A stretch of 64,000 nt of DNA from Oxyruncus cristatus (Eukaryota; Chordata; Aves; Passeriformes; Cotingidae): assembly GCA_013399855.1 (NCBI GenBank), contig VXAY01005670.1, positions 124,001-188,000 of the forward strand. The letters run 5' to 3'. The notes beneath the pieces are model-generated. The model had not been told where the DNA came from, made no database searches, and saw only the letters and a list, made by a program, of their open reading frames with translations. The translations under genes were made by a program, and so were the position numbers. Position 1 is the first letter of the stretch; each line of letters opens with the position of its first letter. Shown piece after piece: positions 1 to 13,682 of this stretch.

Positions 1-3000
1 CCTGTGTGGGTTCTATTTAATTTGGGGAAGTCCACATTTTGTTGCAGCCACACCTTTGCATAAGAAGAATTTAAGTATGACACTGTAGCAAAATAATGTT
101 GTTATACTTCATACTGTCATGTATTTTATGCTCTGAGATTTTTGACCATGTCAGCAACTAGGGGCTAATATCAGACCCATCTCTATTGTGATTCTATGCC
201 TTTTTTTTTTTCTTTTTTGCAGAGAAATGTGAGACTGTCCACGATATTAAACATTGATAAAGTCATGTGTGTGATCATGATTACTTACATAGTTTTCACA
301 GATTCATATTGATACTTTGCAGAGCCAGAAAGATTTATAGGTTGTCACACTTCACACTTGTGAGCTGAATTTGATCAAAACATTTTTTTCTAGAAAGGCA
401 AATGTTTGATGCGAGACAAGAGATGGAGAATTCACCATATATCTTAGTATTTCTTATGAGCAACTTTGCACCCTCATTATTCAAAGCATGTTTCTTAATT
501 TCAAATGTAATTTTTTTATGACTTGAGCTGCTGGAATTTTATTCTTGTCATGCCTTTTCCTCACATACTGCTAAGATTTCAGAATCCAGCTTTTTCTCTT
601 TGTAAACTTACATATGTTACATAATCCAGTCACCTCCTTCTCCAGTTCTTCTCAGACCCACACATAGCAAATTTGTAAAGTGTCATGCTTTAAGACTTTT
701 CCAAAATTTCTAAAGTATGACTGTTTCTCTTTTTTAATCACATCTGTTTTTTCGCATCCTTTTAAGAATGGATGCGTTTGACAGTGTATGTACTGCTCTG
801 GTACCAACTGTACTCGTATGCCGCAGTAAAGTTACTCTCTATTCTTGAGTATTCTGTTTTATTTGAAATTAGTGTAACTACCCCTTATTTTTCACAAAGC
901 TTTATGCTGAGAGCACATGCTGAGTTATTTAGTCACAGCCTATATATTCTATGAATTGTTCTTCCTAGATGTGTTACTGAACATATGGCAATGTTAAAAA
1001 CCACCTTAATCAGCCACTAAATGATCTTTCTGACTGTGTATCAGCTCTTTTTCCAATATTATTCATTTATGCCACTTGTTTATGTTTACCAGATGTTTTT
1101 TGGTACTTTTCATTGTTTCATTATTGAAATTGATTATTGAAAATATTAGGTAGCAATAGGTTTTTTATCAATCCAAGTAGAACTTAGACACAAACAGTCT
1201 CACTTGAGGGCAAATCCCTGTTAATACATTCTTTTCTCACTCAGCCCTCCCAATAATCTTTTTGTTACTCTATGGTTCAGGTTTGTGGCTGTCTTTGTTT
1301 TTAAACCAGAATGCTACAGTACTAAGTTTAGTACAAAGCTGAACTGAAATATAAAGTGGAATGCTGCCAAATTGTTGAAACAGCATAGATGGCTTGGCTG
1401 ATGTGGACCTTTATTGCTGCAAATGAACAGAATGGCTCTCAGTTCAGCTGCAATGCAAAGGAAGAGCTTAAGTGTGATGCTGGGTAGAGATAATTATTCC
1501 TGTGCAGGCTTAACTGCTACTGTCATGTTCCATTAAAGCATGCAAGATAGGTTTTCTCTGTGTCTGTTTCTTATGAAAACAACATTCAGGAGAAAATGGT
1601 GAGTGTACAGCTGGTAACAAATGCAAGCTTCTGTGATATCCTGCAGTTACAAGGCCTGTGCTGTGTTAACACAGTATTTGTATTCCTTTGCCAAAATTAT
1701 TTTGGAAAGCCAAAAGAATCATTCAAAACAAAGAAATGCAGCAACATTTGTATTCAAGTTAGTATTTTTGCAGGGACAGGATGTAATGCATTAGCAGTCC
1801 ATGTATAAATAATGTAACAGAAAATAATTCTACACATTAATAGCAGCTAAACCAACGATTCTTTCAACTGAATTTAATATATTCCCTTTCCATTACTTTG
1901 GTTAAATCTAGGGCAGCTAGCAGGCCTTGTGCTTAAAGAGTCCAGGCTGCCAGATATAAAATGCAAACTGTTGATGTGCATTTCATATTAAAAGAACTTC
2001 AAGTATGATATTTTTATTTAAAATATATAGGTGAGTTTTTAATATGTTCTAGACATTGCCCAGAACTCTGAAGAGTGAGTTAGTATACTGAGAACATTAA
2101 ACTGAATAGAAAAACTGAACAGAGACCAACATCTCAGACAGAAAAAGGAACATTATAACACTATCCCAGAATATTTCTTAAAACATTAGGAATAGCTAGA
2201 AGTACACTTACTAGTCCTACTGTTTAAATGTTTTTCCACAAAAGTAGCAAAGAATGTGGATCCTGAATAATGTCCCTTCACAGCAACACAGTGTTCAATG
2301 ATGCAGCAATCACAGCATCTTGGTATCCTGGTGGACTAGGGATCTGCTGTTTCTAAAATACAGGTCTAAAGTCAGCCTGAGTATTTAGTGGAAGCATTCA
2401 AATACCAGTACTCACAGTCATCAAATACTAAATTTTGGTAGAATGCTTACATTAAATGTTGCTTCAAATGTAACAGCACAAATAGCAGTTTAAGAATGTC
2501 CATAGCAGTTGAGAGAGTCCCACATTGAAGGTCATAAAGCAAACTGTGCAGACATGATGACAGATAGTTAGATAGATTGAAAGAAAGAATATTCATCTAC
2601 ATATCCATCCAAAATTTGGAAGTGGAAACAAAACAAACCAGAATACAAAGCTTTATGATAGGAAGGATTAAAGTCACAATTTTTGTCCTTACATGCTAAA
2701 AAGATTCTGATGCCTTGTGATTGTGCACTACAGTCAGGTGTAGAGTTGCATCAGATCAGTAATTGAATAAAGCAGTAAAAATTCATCGACACAGTAGTTA
2801 CCTTCTGACCGTTACTCTCAATTACAGCTCTAACTATCAATTTAAATGACAGCTACTAATGTGTCATTTAAAGCTAACAGCTTAGCCAGTGTTTCTCAAT
2901 TATTCAGAGATTAATGTTCCCCAAAGGTGGTACTGATAAGGGAAAAAAATTGTCTTTGGGTACATTAACAGTACTGTTGAAAGCATAATCATACTGAAGA

Positions 3001-4344
3001 ACTGAGAACAAAAGCTTTAGTTCAGCAAGATGATGGTCAGTATTTCTTATCTCATTGTACTTGTACACCACAGAAAAAGGAGGTACACAAGATAAAAATG
3101 AACAATTTTCTGTGCTGTTGTGTTAGGAGTAACTTCCTTAAATCCCATTGTCTCCAGAGGGAAACATTTACATAGAGATTCTGTATAAATTCAAGAGTCA
3201 AAATTACTAATTAGTGTTTTTAAACCTGTAGCTAGCTCTAATGATATGTATACATTCTAACATTTCCTGGCAAATCACAGCTTACAGCATTGGTCAGAAG
3301 AAAAAGAAAAAAAAAAAAAAAAAGAAAAAAAGAGAAAAAGAAAAGAGAACAATTTTAATAAGCTGAGGGGTTTTTTATAGGTTGCTTCAGTCTTCAATAG
3401 AGATGAATATATTGCCAGACTATATATTTATGAAGTGGTTAACTTAAAACTGTAACTGCCTGTCATTTTATAGTAGAACTGATAGGAAAGTTAGAACTTT
3501 AAAAAGTTTAACAAAGTAAAATTCTTTTAGGTTATGTGTAAGTTTTCCAGGTAAATGAACAAGTTTCAGGAATATGTTGACAAATGTAGGCACAGGATTT
3601 TACATTACCGTCTCTTTAACAAAAAGAATTATACAGATCTCAGTAAACTTCACACATGCTTATTTTTAGAAAAAGAAAGAGCTTTAAATTGTGGAAATAA
3701 TGGACTATCCTGTAATTTACACACAGTTAATTGATATATGGAGACCTATACATTAGAAAAAAAAAAATCAATCACCTTTTTGCTTATCAGAGTAGATTTG
3801 TGGCAGTTTGTCTTGCGTTAAATTAGAGTACAATATTTTTTTCTCTTTGGGCCTTGAAATGAATCTGGGGTAGCTCTCAACATCCTCTGGTTCAGTGCTA
3901 CAATACCTAATTTATGACTGGTGAGACTCAGAACTTCAAAAGTAGATAATTAACTGCAGTAGGATTTGGGATCACAGTTCAAGATATATCTCATCTGTCA
4001 TATTGCTTGTACAGCTAGAGTTTCACTTCTTTCATTCCTTGAGCAAGCACTATTTCTGAAGATAAGCAGCATTTATCTCACATCTTAGTACATTTAGGAC
4101 TCACCCATGAAATATGAGGTCTAGGACACAATTTCTGCTACCAGACAAACATAGGATCCTCTTATCTCTTGCAGTCCTTTTGGAAATATCATGAAACAAA
4201 AATCTAATTTAATATCAAATCTATGTCTTCCAGTAGATCCCCTTTTCCTTGGCCTTGCTTGTCAGTCCAGCCCAGGCCTTAAAAGTAATTTTGTTTGGTG
4301 TATGTTAATATAGAAGAAATGCTAAGTAGAAGCATTAATTTAAT
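1..4344. other. Unique AT-rich DNA, no gene seen
   Basis: I see no host exon, RNA gene or recognisable transposable element here. Open frames are short (60-82 codons), some start at non-ATG codons, and they resemble no family I know. The only low-complexity feature is the purine tract at 3296-3349. The stretch around 1340-1550 is non-repetitive and could hold a conserved non-coding element, but nothing in a single sequence can show that. Confidence 0.6.
3296..3349 (+). repeat. A/G-rich low-complexity tract
   Basis: About 54 bases consist almost only of A with scattered G. It has no unit structure beyond A-runs broken by G, and it is not attached to a recognisable retroelement tail. Confidence 0.9.
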
Positions 4345-5015
4345 ATCTACCTAGACTTCAGTAACATTTTTAAAACCACCTCCCACCAGCTCTTGAAGGA
4401 GAAGCTGATGAAATACAAGCTGGATGAGGTAGGACAGGGAGACTGCAAACTGTGTGACTGGCCACCCCACAGGTCAGCACTGCGTTCAATCCTCTTTAAA
4501 CATCTTCATTAAGGATCTGGCTTATGGGGCAGAGTGTACCCTCGACTAGTTTACAGATAGTGCCTAAATGTGAGGAGTGGCTGATGTACCAGAGGCTCAT
4601 GCTGCCATCAAGAGGGACCTCCACAGTCTGGAGAAATGGTTTGACAGGAATGCCATGAAGTTCAACAAGGTCGAGTGTAAAGTCCTGAATCTCAGAAGGA
4701 ACAACCCCATGTAACAGTATATGCTGGGAGCAGACCAGCTAGAAAAAGATCTGGAGATCCTGGTGGGCACTAAATTACCCATTAGCCAGCAATGTGTCCT
4801 TACAGTAAAGACTAAATGTATTCACATCTGCTTTAGGAGTGCTGACAGTACATCGAGGGAGGGGATCCCTGCCCTTTATTCAACCCTGGTGAGAACACAT
4901 CTGAGGTACCACTTCCAGTTCTGGACTCTCCAGTTCAAGACTTATTTGGAGACAATGAAAAGAGTTCACTGCAGAGCCACAAGGATGATTAAGGGACTGC
5001 TCCTCTCTAATGTCA
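4345..5015 (+). mobile_element. CR1 LINE fragment, old, reverse-transcriptase part
   Basis: The plus strand follows the CR1 ORF2 reverse-transcriptase region from a decayed DFSKAFDT-type segment (about 4350), through a degraded catalytic box near 4550, to the thumb/C-terminal region. From 4721 one frame runs on for about 100 codons and keeps CR1 landmarks: EKDLEILV, ALYSTLVRTHLRYHFQFW (CR1 usually has [14 protein letters not shown]) and RVHCRATRMIKGL. It stops before the usual [15 protein letters not shown] motif, so the 3' end and octamer tail are missing. Several frameshifts and stops make it non-functional. Divergence looks high, so this is one of the older insertions in the window. Confidence 0.88.
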
Positions 5016-5158
5016 GACATACATTGATTCTGATCATATGATTCTTTTTTACATGCAAAAAATCATCCAGAAATGAGTGAATAAGACTATGATGGCACAT
5101 ATCCTTCATCTCTTACATTTCTAAGAAATTTCTGCTTTCCCAATCTCAAAATAAAAGC

Positions 5159-5260
5159 AAGAGGAGAGGAGAGGAGAGAAGAGGAAACATGAGACAAATG
5201 AAAAGGTAAGAGAAAAGAAAAGGTAAGAGATAAGAAATGCAAAAGTAAGAGAAAAAGAAA
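5159..5260 (+). repeat. GGAGA/AAGAGA purine-rich tract
   Basis: The tract begins with several imperfect GAGGA units and continues as A/G-rich sequence with repeated AAAGGTAAGAGA-like blocks. It is a degenerate purine microsatellite. Confidence 0.8.
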
Positions 5261-5894
5261 TAATAGAATTTACAATAACTACTAAACTTCAACAATTTAT
5301 TTGTAAGTCATCACTTGCCTTTTGCAGAAATGTATGGCGTCCCCTGAGATCCAGACGCTTTCTTTGGAAATTTTTTGGTAGTTCAATTTTGGGAACAAGA
5401 CCTACAGACTACAAGATTCTGTTTCAATTTTGTATATGTATTTTTCCATATTCACTTTTTGCAGTCTAAGAAACTCTGAAATAATGTCTTTCTCATCCAG
5501 TGAAAAGAAAATCTCATCCCAAAAAAAGAAATGCTTACAAACATTGCTATTTGTGTTTTAAGATTTCACTGGAAAATCCAAAAATCTAATTTAATTCAAG
5601 GGTACATCTTTAATGCTGTTTTCCCTTAGCAATAGAGAATATTCTTTAAACCTGAAAGACAAATATGCTTTCTCATCACTTTGGGAGGAAAAAACATTAG
5701 AATTCACATACTGTCCCTTAAGCATTCCATCTAATTTGCCTAGGACTAGAGAAATGACTGCTCTGCTCAGGGAGATGAGCAATGAATCATATATGTGGAA
5801 AATGAAGTTCATTATGTCATCTTGTGCAATCCAGCATTGGTCAAGTCTTTTTAAAATAGGGTAGGGTTTCATCTAAGAACAGAATGCCATTGAA

Positions 5895-5949
5895 CTTCTT
5901 TTTCTTTCTCCTTTTTTTTTCTATTTTTTTTCTTTTTTTTTTCTTTTCC
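5895..5949 (+). repeat. T/C-rich polypyrimidine tract
   Basis: Runs of T separated by single C bases make an almost pure pyrimidine stretch. The AG immediately after it is not followed by a coding-like frame, so I do not read it as a splice acceptor. Confidence 0.85.
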
Positions 5950-8900
5950 TGTTTAGTGTCTGTCTTCAGTCAAGGTATATTTCATCTTCTCATGTGATAG
6001 AAAAATCTATTTCAGCAGCTTATGACTTTGAAGGGATTCTTTGTCTGCTCTGCCAATCAGGATAAAAACAGCAGTGAGAGAAAGAGATGAGAAGAGTAAA
6101 TTGAGAATCTCTCTCTATTTATCTTTCTCATAAATTTTTTCATAACATTTTCCTTCTAATGAATGCAAATTCACAAAGCACAGACTACTTTGACTTTGCC
6201 CACTACACAATTCACCCTGAAGTATTTTCCACTAGGACCACATGGATTTTACAAAAGGTAGAAACAAGGGGTTTGTAGTTGATTCCTTTGTATTTGCCCT
6301 TTACCTGACAGAATGGAAGACTCAATGACTGATCCTGCATAATAATAAAAAGATAAAAAATGCTGATATATAAATATCATGGTTCTGGGATTGCTTCAGT
6401 GACTGAGCTTGCACAGCAAATTTGAATAGTTCAGTCCTCATATCATAAGAACCCGAAATCTCAGCCTGAAATCTCAGGACTGGTAGCATATTCCAAAATT
6501 ATTTGCTTTATTAGAGAACTTCCAAGTAGGTGCAGAACAGAGGAGGCTAGAGTATTCTGAATGAATGAATGAAAGAGAACTGTATCACTTCACTTTCACA
6601 TCACTGTTACATAATAAATAGCATCATGAATGCAAAACTTGCTTTAAAGTACAGTTTCAGAACTTAAGGATGAAAGCTATTTAGTTTTGAACACCTCAAT
6701 GTTGTCTAAATCCAGATTAGTCACTGTACAGATATTCATACAGTCAATAGAGGTAAAGATGACTCCAGTTCACTCAACCTGTCTTGTACTCTAGTCCTTG
6801 CAGTAAGTGTTTTGCCCTCTAAAGGTGCATATCTTCCTTGTGTGGTCCTGAAGGTCACTAATTCCTGAAGATGACAATAATCTGGGTTAACTCTTTAAGT
6901 TTAGACAAATAATTTTCAGGTGTCTGAGTTAACTCAGATGAACCCCCTGCAAATACCCAATAGCATTTGAGAAAAAACCTGTATCATTGTTGTATTTAAA
7001 GCCTTGTTCTTTTTCTTTTTTGTTTTTGTTTTTGTTTTTTTTTTAAGGCCTCTGTTTCTATCTACACCTCTCAACAGTAAGCATTTGTATGTCACAATTT
7101 ATTTAAGAAATTTCAAAGAGCTTTAGAAAAAGAGCTATAGAAATTTTCTTTTAAACTACTTATTATATTTTGTATTACTTACAAACACAGTACAAACAGT
7201 TTCTCTTCAATAAAAATTAAGTTTCAAAGTTCTACAGATTAATACAAATAGAATTGAAAATTTATAAAAATAGAAAGCACAGTAAAATCTTGTCCTTTGT
7301 CACATATTATCTGAAAAAATGAATACTCTGGCTTCACAGCATTTTCCTCAGGATGTGTGACCACTATCCAGAACTCAATTTTATCAGTCTATTTTGTGCT
7401 GCACCTAATTAACAAAGAAGACTTCCTTCCACTGCAAAAATGAGAGGAAGATATTGCTTTTATGAAGAGTTGGCAGAGCTATTTTGCATGTACCAGAATA
7501 TAATCTTACCCAATGATATGGTGCTTAACTGAAAACTATAAAATGAAACAGAAAGTTAACCAAGGTTCCTATTCAAGAATATTGGGAAATTTGTTAGACA
7601 TGGCTCATTAATGTAAACTACCTGAGAAGCATTACAGGGACGTTGCAAGGTTGACCCTTCTTCCTCTGCAAACAGTATTTTATATTTTTAAACACTCCCC
7701 AATAAAACAGAACATTTCTTTTTCAGCTTTTGACTGTCAAAATGTGAGCTGCTTAACCCTGATGTTCCTTTAGAGCTGTTCATAATACTTTTTTGAAGTC
7801 TAAGTTTAGTGCATATATGTGACTTACTCAATAATACTTATAACTTAGCTGATTCCTATTTAAGTGGAACTAGACATTATGAGAGTCAGTGATGGGATAG
7901 ACTAAAATAATTCTGAAAGAGTAATAATCAGGGGCTAGAAGGAAATTGCATACCCTCGAAAGAACTGTTGAAAATTGAAATATATTGCATAACTTTTTTT
8001 TGCATAGTGGATGAGATTATTAAAATCAGATTTATTTTTTACAGATTTCAACTCCTCAGAGAAGAGAATCAAAAGGCATGTTTTAAACCTCATGCACACC
8101 TGCCTTGGAAAACAGCTTGAAAAGATGTGGTTCTGTGACCTCTTTCAGCACACCACAGGAACTAAACTCAAAGGGTACTTCGGGCTTTAAAGAAGGAGAT
8201 AGCTTAGCAACTGGTTAAATTTTAAACGCAGATTTCCCTCTTGAAGGGAAAATATGCATCAGAGACATCTCTGTATTTCAAACCCCATGACATGCATAAA
8301 ACATTTAACCTCTGTAAGCATTTGCTAACACAAAAAGCAATCCTTACCTTTCTCATAAGAATATACCTAAAGTATTCTGTGCCTTTGTTTTCTTCTTTCT
8401 CCTCGTCATTCAAATCCTAAGTGATAATTATACATTGGGATAATGAATAAGGGCTGCTGGATCTTCCAGACCGGGAATGTTTATGCTGCACCCAGCAGTT
8501 TACAGACTTAAAGACCCCTCGACACAAATTTGTATCACACCTTTAAGTATTTGGATCTCCATTTCAACTGAAAGAATATACAAAAAATCAATCAGAAAAG
8601 CATTTCTCACTTTGCTACACAGCAGAAAAGGTTCTAATTATTAATGCAAATAAGTAATTAGAATAAATTATGGCTTCAGGTACCCTTATTTTAGATGCAA
8701 AATAAATTGTGAACTGTCAGCTAAGCATAGTTCAACATCAACAAAAATAATCCTATATTCATGTTCTTTTTAAAGGTAGATGAGAACTGCTAAACTCTGT
8801 GGATGTTTATTAGTAGACAAATCTGCCAAACCTAGGAATCAGAACTCAAGACATATCCCTTTATTCTCACAACAAATCTTACAGCTCAAATTCAACTTGC

Positions 8901-11464
8901 TCTAACTACAAATGGAACAGAATGGTAAATACAAGGATCTGCATGATTTAGGCAATTACAAGATCAGTATTTTTTAATTCAGGACACACATTATGTATCC
9001 AACAAATAACTTATTAACTCTAGATATCCATTCAGTAGAGCTAAAGGGAAAATCTTTCATAGATAACAGGATCTCTGCACGAAACCTCTCCAAAGCCAGT
9101 ATACAGTTTTTGCATGAGAAATTATCCTGGTGAGAAAGTTCTCAACAGTAACCTAACCATACAACACCAGCAGAGATATTGGCAAAATCAGTTTTGATTT
9201 CTGTGGCAGTTGACACATCTATACAACAGAAGATATTTCCCCTGGTCTCACAATTTTTAAATTTTTCTTTACTTAGATATAAAAGTGGTAACTTCTAAAA
9301 ATGCATTCCTATGGATATACTTATCTTCTATATAATTTAATCACAAGCTTTAATTGGCCAAGTAGATCTCCAGCATCCCATCTTCTGCTCTGTACACAAC
9401 TCCATTTCCCAAATTTAGGATCACTGTCTCATAGTCTTTTCACACTGCTTGAATTCCATAGCCAACAACACAGAAACACGAGGGAACAGACATGTCCTTG
9501 GAGGCAGTGCAGCAGGTCAGAAGAAAAAAGAAGGGGGTTGTGCTGTGAAGAATGTTTGCACAAGTGGTGGGAAATGGAGGGCCTGGTGTTTTAGGAAGGC
9601 GTACAGGGAAGCAAAGAAGGTAATGGTAGTAAAGCCAAGACACAAAATATTTACCTCCAGATCCCTTTTTTCTTTTAATCAAAGCATAACCAATGCATTC
9701 AGTCTTTCACGTTGTCTTTGTAAATATTTCTCACCATTTTAGCTTTCCTCCTTACCTGTTTTGCTCATCTAATTTAGGCTTCATAGAAACAATAATTCAA
9801 CTGAACTAAGCGAAGTCATCAGGGGCTGTTGTCTGGCCGAAAAAAGCAGAAAACCCCAACCCTCCTACTTTAAACAAGCAGACTGAATACAGTAAATGCA
9901 AGGTAGGGGGGCAGAATGTTAAATATGGTGGTTTGGGGTTTTTTTAGCAATTTAATAACAGATGGACAAAAGACCAGCAATGAAAAAGCTTTCATGTGGC
10001 AAATATTTGTACTTCATAGTAGTAATATGGGATTTATTACACCAGGACTTGGATATCTGGGCTGTCAAACTCCACAGGGAAGTGTTCTTTGTCTAAGATG
10101 AAAAGTAGAATAGAAAGCTCAGGAGAAGCTTCACACATCAAAACCAGTAGCCATCCACAGCCCACTGCATCGTGGCTGCACAGTCTACTGTGAGCAGAGC
10201 CACACTTTCTGCCACTTATTGCTTCCTAACCAAAAACTTTCACAGATCTCAGGTTACTTAAGCCCAACAGGTCACCATTACTACTATAGATTCTAAAAGT
10301 CACAAAGAAAAGTTGAAATCTAAGAACACGGAATCAATTGACTAGTGAAATCTTTATTTTCCCTTCATATCTTATTCAAAGTATTCCAAAAGGAGGGATG
10401 AAAAGCCAAATTATAAGTAAATTTAAGTCAGCAGTTCACCAAGGGAATTGACTACCGCTGTTGACTTTGCAGTTGAATTTGTTTCTTCATATTGCTTTGA
10501 GAGGCAGTAGCAAATCTATGTAGATTGCTTGCACCCCCTTGAGTAATTTCAAATACAACCTTTAAATGCTTATCTTCAAAGAAGCTTCAGTGCAGCTAAC
10601 AAGTATTTCTCAATGTTTACATATAATTTGCAAACTAAAATCCCTCTTCATCCCAACATATTTATGTTACTGCAAACAGCACTATTTTTTGAATGGCTTT
10701 TGGGAATGGGAATCAAAATGCATATAAAAGAAAATAATAAAGTGAGTGACTACAGAATTTTTTCAGGAAAAACACTTAGAGGCTATTCCAACTATTTTTG
10801 CCTAATTTTCCTGATTCTCTTCTGAAGGGTTCAAATGCTACAGAGAGGAGGAAGTTTGTACACAGTTATTTGAAAATGTATCCTTTTATCCTTGATGTAA
10901 ACAAAACGTATTCTTCATTTTCTGTAAAAAACTGCCTCAAGATTTGTCTGAGAAAGGGTTTTTTTAATTGCAAAATTAAAAGAAATAAACTGAGTTATAT
11001 CTCTATAGTGATGTTTGAATTTTAATTATGTGCTAGAAATTATATATAACAATACTGTTAACCTTTGACGGCAGCAGATGTTACACAATAAGTTACAGCC
11101 TTTCAAATTTGGGTTTTAAGGGTGGTGGTATGTCTTCCGAAGGTATGCTTTTAAAGTGTAGAGAGTTTTCTCTAAGGGTTAATCTAAAATAGTACAAGAA
11201 AATAATTTTTTTGAAGGGGTTAAAACTGACAAACTTCTCTGCCAAGCCACTGATAGGCTAAAGTTTCTGTATGTATTCTATGTAAATTATACTCATTTTT
11301 TCCTCTTTCTTTTTTTTTCATATTCGAGGGGCCCAGACCAAATGTAGCCTCAGAGGATGAAAACTGTTAGTCTTTTCTTTAACTTTTGTTGCAGAAGACA
11401 ATTCATACCGTTATTCATATCCATTTCTTGGCAAGCTTTTACCAATTATAATTTAGACTACAGC

Positions 11465-12045
11465 AGTAGTGAGATTGCTGCGTGTGCTCCTTGACACCCC
11501 AAGGATCTCAAACTCCACCATTTCATGGTCATCGCAGTCCAGGCTGCCCTTAAGCTTCCCATTCCCCCCAGCCCCTCCTTGCTGGTGAGAGCAAGGTCAA
11601 GCACAGGACCTCTCCCCAGTGGCTCTACCAACTGGAGAAGGAAGTTGTCCTGAACGCTCTCTAGGAACCTCCTCGATTACTTGTGCACTGCTGTGTTGTC
11701 CTTCCAGCAGTTATCAGGGCATTGAAGTACCCCATGAGGGCCAGGACTTGTGAACTTCAGGCTACTCCTAAACTGTCTTTAGAGGGCCTCATCTGCCTGG
11801 TCTTTCTCAGTGGGTAAACTGCAGCAGAGCACCACTACAATGTCACCTGTCCCTACTTTCCCTTTAATTCTGACCCACAAGTTCTTGGTCAGCTTCTCAT
11901 CCATCTATGGGCAACGCTCTATGTAATTCACCTGATCACTGACACAGTGGGTAACAGACCCTCCTCATCTCCACCCCCTGTCATTCCTAAAGAGCCTGTA
12001 TCCTTCCATTCCAATGCTCCTGTCATAGGAGTCATCCCACTGCAC
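11465..12045 (-). mobile_element. CR1 LINE fragment, endonuclease domain of ORF2
   Basis: Read on the minus strand, this is a broken CR1 ORF2 N-terminal (APE-type endonuclease) segment. In order it shows WDDSYDR (12019-12039), a LWVRIKGK-like segment near 11880, SRRFLESVQDNFLLQLVEP near 11640-11700, LDLALTSKEGL near 11570-11600 and DDHEMVEFEIL at 11501-11533. The last corresponds to the SDHEMVEF motif of CR1, where the SDH triad forms part of the nuclease active site; here S is replaced by D and H is kept. In-frame stops and frameshifts are present. The reverse-transcriptase part and the 3' tail that should follow at lower coordinates are absent, so this is an internal fragment of a once longer copy. 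Confidence 0.85.
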
Positions 12046-13456
12046 AGGATTTCTTTGGACAGTTATTAGTTCCGTTTTGTAGCTGTGATAATCTTGTGTC
12101 TAAGATTTACATGGAGATTGCTTTTGCAATTTTACTCACTGAATTAAATTCAGTGCAGCCTGAACACAGGACCCTGGCTCGCTTTTGCTAGGAAATTGGT
12201 ATGAAGGAATAAGTACCTGAGCTAAAGCAATGTAAGATAAGAAAAGCAGGAAACAAAGTATAATAGTTCAGATGGTGACAAAAAAAGATGCAAGGGGGCA
12301 AATACTGACAAGAGACACCATAAAAACTAATCCAAAAAAGCCTCCAAAAGAGGTCAGCAAGATGCAAGGGAGATCAACATTTCCCCACCTGACTTGCTTG
12401 AGTTGCTTATTGAGTGTTTTTGTGGGGATTAATCTTCAGTATCTACTGTGTGAACCCGTCAATAAATACCTTTCTTTCAGAGTTCCTCTGTAAGCATTAA
12501 AGGACACTGGAACATAAATGACCTATAAATTTCCATGCTGGAAAATCCTGTTTAACCCTTGTAAAAATGAGCAGCCCTTCATTTATGCTGCCACTTTCAA
12601 TGCTTCTGTTCCTGATGGCACTTCTATTGCTCTTCTCATGCATGTGACTGGGAAACCATGACATTACCTGAGGGCCATTTTTGTGTTATCCTCATCCTTT
12701 GAGACGAATCAAACAAAGCTAGCCATCCTGGACAAGGTTCAAATCTTCTGGATATGGGAGGCATTGACCAGAGCATCCAAAACTGCCAAGGAGTTGTTTG
12801 TTACTTTCTTGAGTTTTCCAACATATTACTTATACAAAACAGCCATTTAAGGGCTTTCAGGACTCTCAGTCATAGTGGGTTTTCTTATGAGAAGGATCTA
12901 TTTGGTTTGGTCCAGAAGTCTACCAGCAAACTTGCATTAATAACCTGCCACAAAACAGTGAGCAAAGCAATCGGACAGTGTCTTTTTTTTTGATACATTT
13001 TTAGTACTGATTGGGCAGAGCCAATTTTTTATTTCACTTCTTTTTTAAGTACTCCAACTACTGAAGTAGTGGGTTACATAAACAGAAAATCTCGCCTTAC
13101 CACATTTTTTCAGTAAAGGGCACAATGAGTTCTGTCCCTAGTGGTGAATTTAGTTCTCTAAGCAGAACTACCGACAGGGCCTTTTAGAGGACTCAGACAG
13201 AGTTTATGAATCCTAAATCACTATCAGCAGGAGACCAGAGAAGTTCTCATAGTGGTCTCACAAATACTTCTTAAAATAACTGGTCAATAACTAAACTGTT
13301 ATGACAGAAAATTGAAATTCACTAGTTCTTATAAGTTTCTAACAATGCAAATCTATGGACTCAACTAACCATTTTTTGCAGTATGTTAAAAACGTCCCTG
13401 ATTTTACGATGTGCCTTTTACTTTGGTGTTTTTTATACCACAGTGGAGCTTATTAT
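12046..13456. other. Unique DNA between two CR1 fragments
   Basis: I recognise nothing here. Frames of 73 and 79 codons (12272-12493 and 12754-12993) carry no known motif. A tRNA B-box-like GGTTCAAATC at 12736 has no matching A box or cloverleaf. Confidence 0.5.
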
Positions 13457-13682
13457 GATATATTAGAAAGAAATTCTTTACAGAGAGGGTAATCAACCAT
13501 TGGAATGGGCTGCCCAGGGAAGTGGTGGATTCTCCATCCCTGGAGGTTTTTAAGATGAGGCTGGACGTGGCACTTAGTTCCATAGTCTAGTAACCACGGT
13601 GGTGTTGGATGAAGGGTTGGACTTGATGATCTCAGAGGTCCTTTCCAACCCGTCTGATTCTATAATTCTATGATTCTGTGAT
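13457..13682 (+). mobile_element. CR1 LINE 3' end, 5'-truncated
   Basis: This is the last ~225 bases of a CR1: the end of ORF2 (the coding equivalent of [30 protein letters not shown]), the 3' UTR with the GGACTTGATGATCTCAGAGG-type segment, and the octamer tail ATTCTATA-ATTCTATG-ATTCTGTG at 13657-13680. Severe 5' truncation is typical of CR1 insertion. It is closely similar to the 3' end of the CR1 at 60097-60803, so the two probably belong to the same subfamily, with this copy somewhat more diverged. Confidence 0.93.

Larger units (their letters stand above)
5016..11464. other. Unique AT-rich DNA, no gene seen
   Basis: About 6.4 kb without a recognisable gene or transposon. It contains a purine-rich tract (5159-5260), a T/C tract (5895-5949) and small A/T runs. 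The open frames, the longest being 97 codons around 9301-9742, overlap on opposite strands and show no recognisable domain. The slightly GC-richer patch at about 9380-9620 was checked and matches no repeat I know. Confidence 0.55.

Noticed and set aside
12736..12745. tRNA-gene B box (GGTTCAAATC)
   Set aside because: No A box at a suitable distance and no acceptor or anticodon stem can be folded around it.
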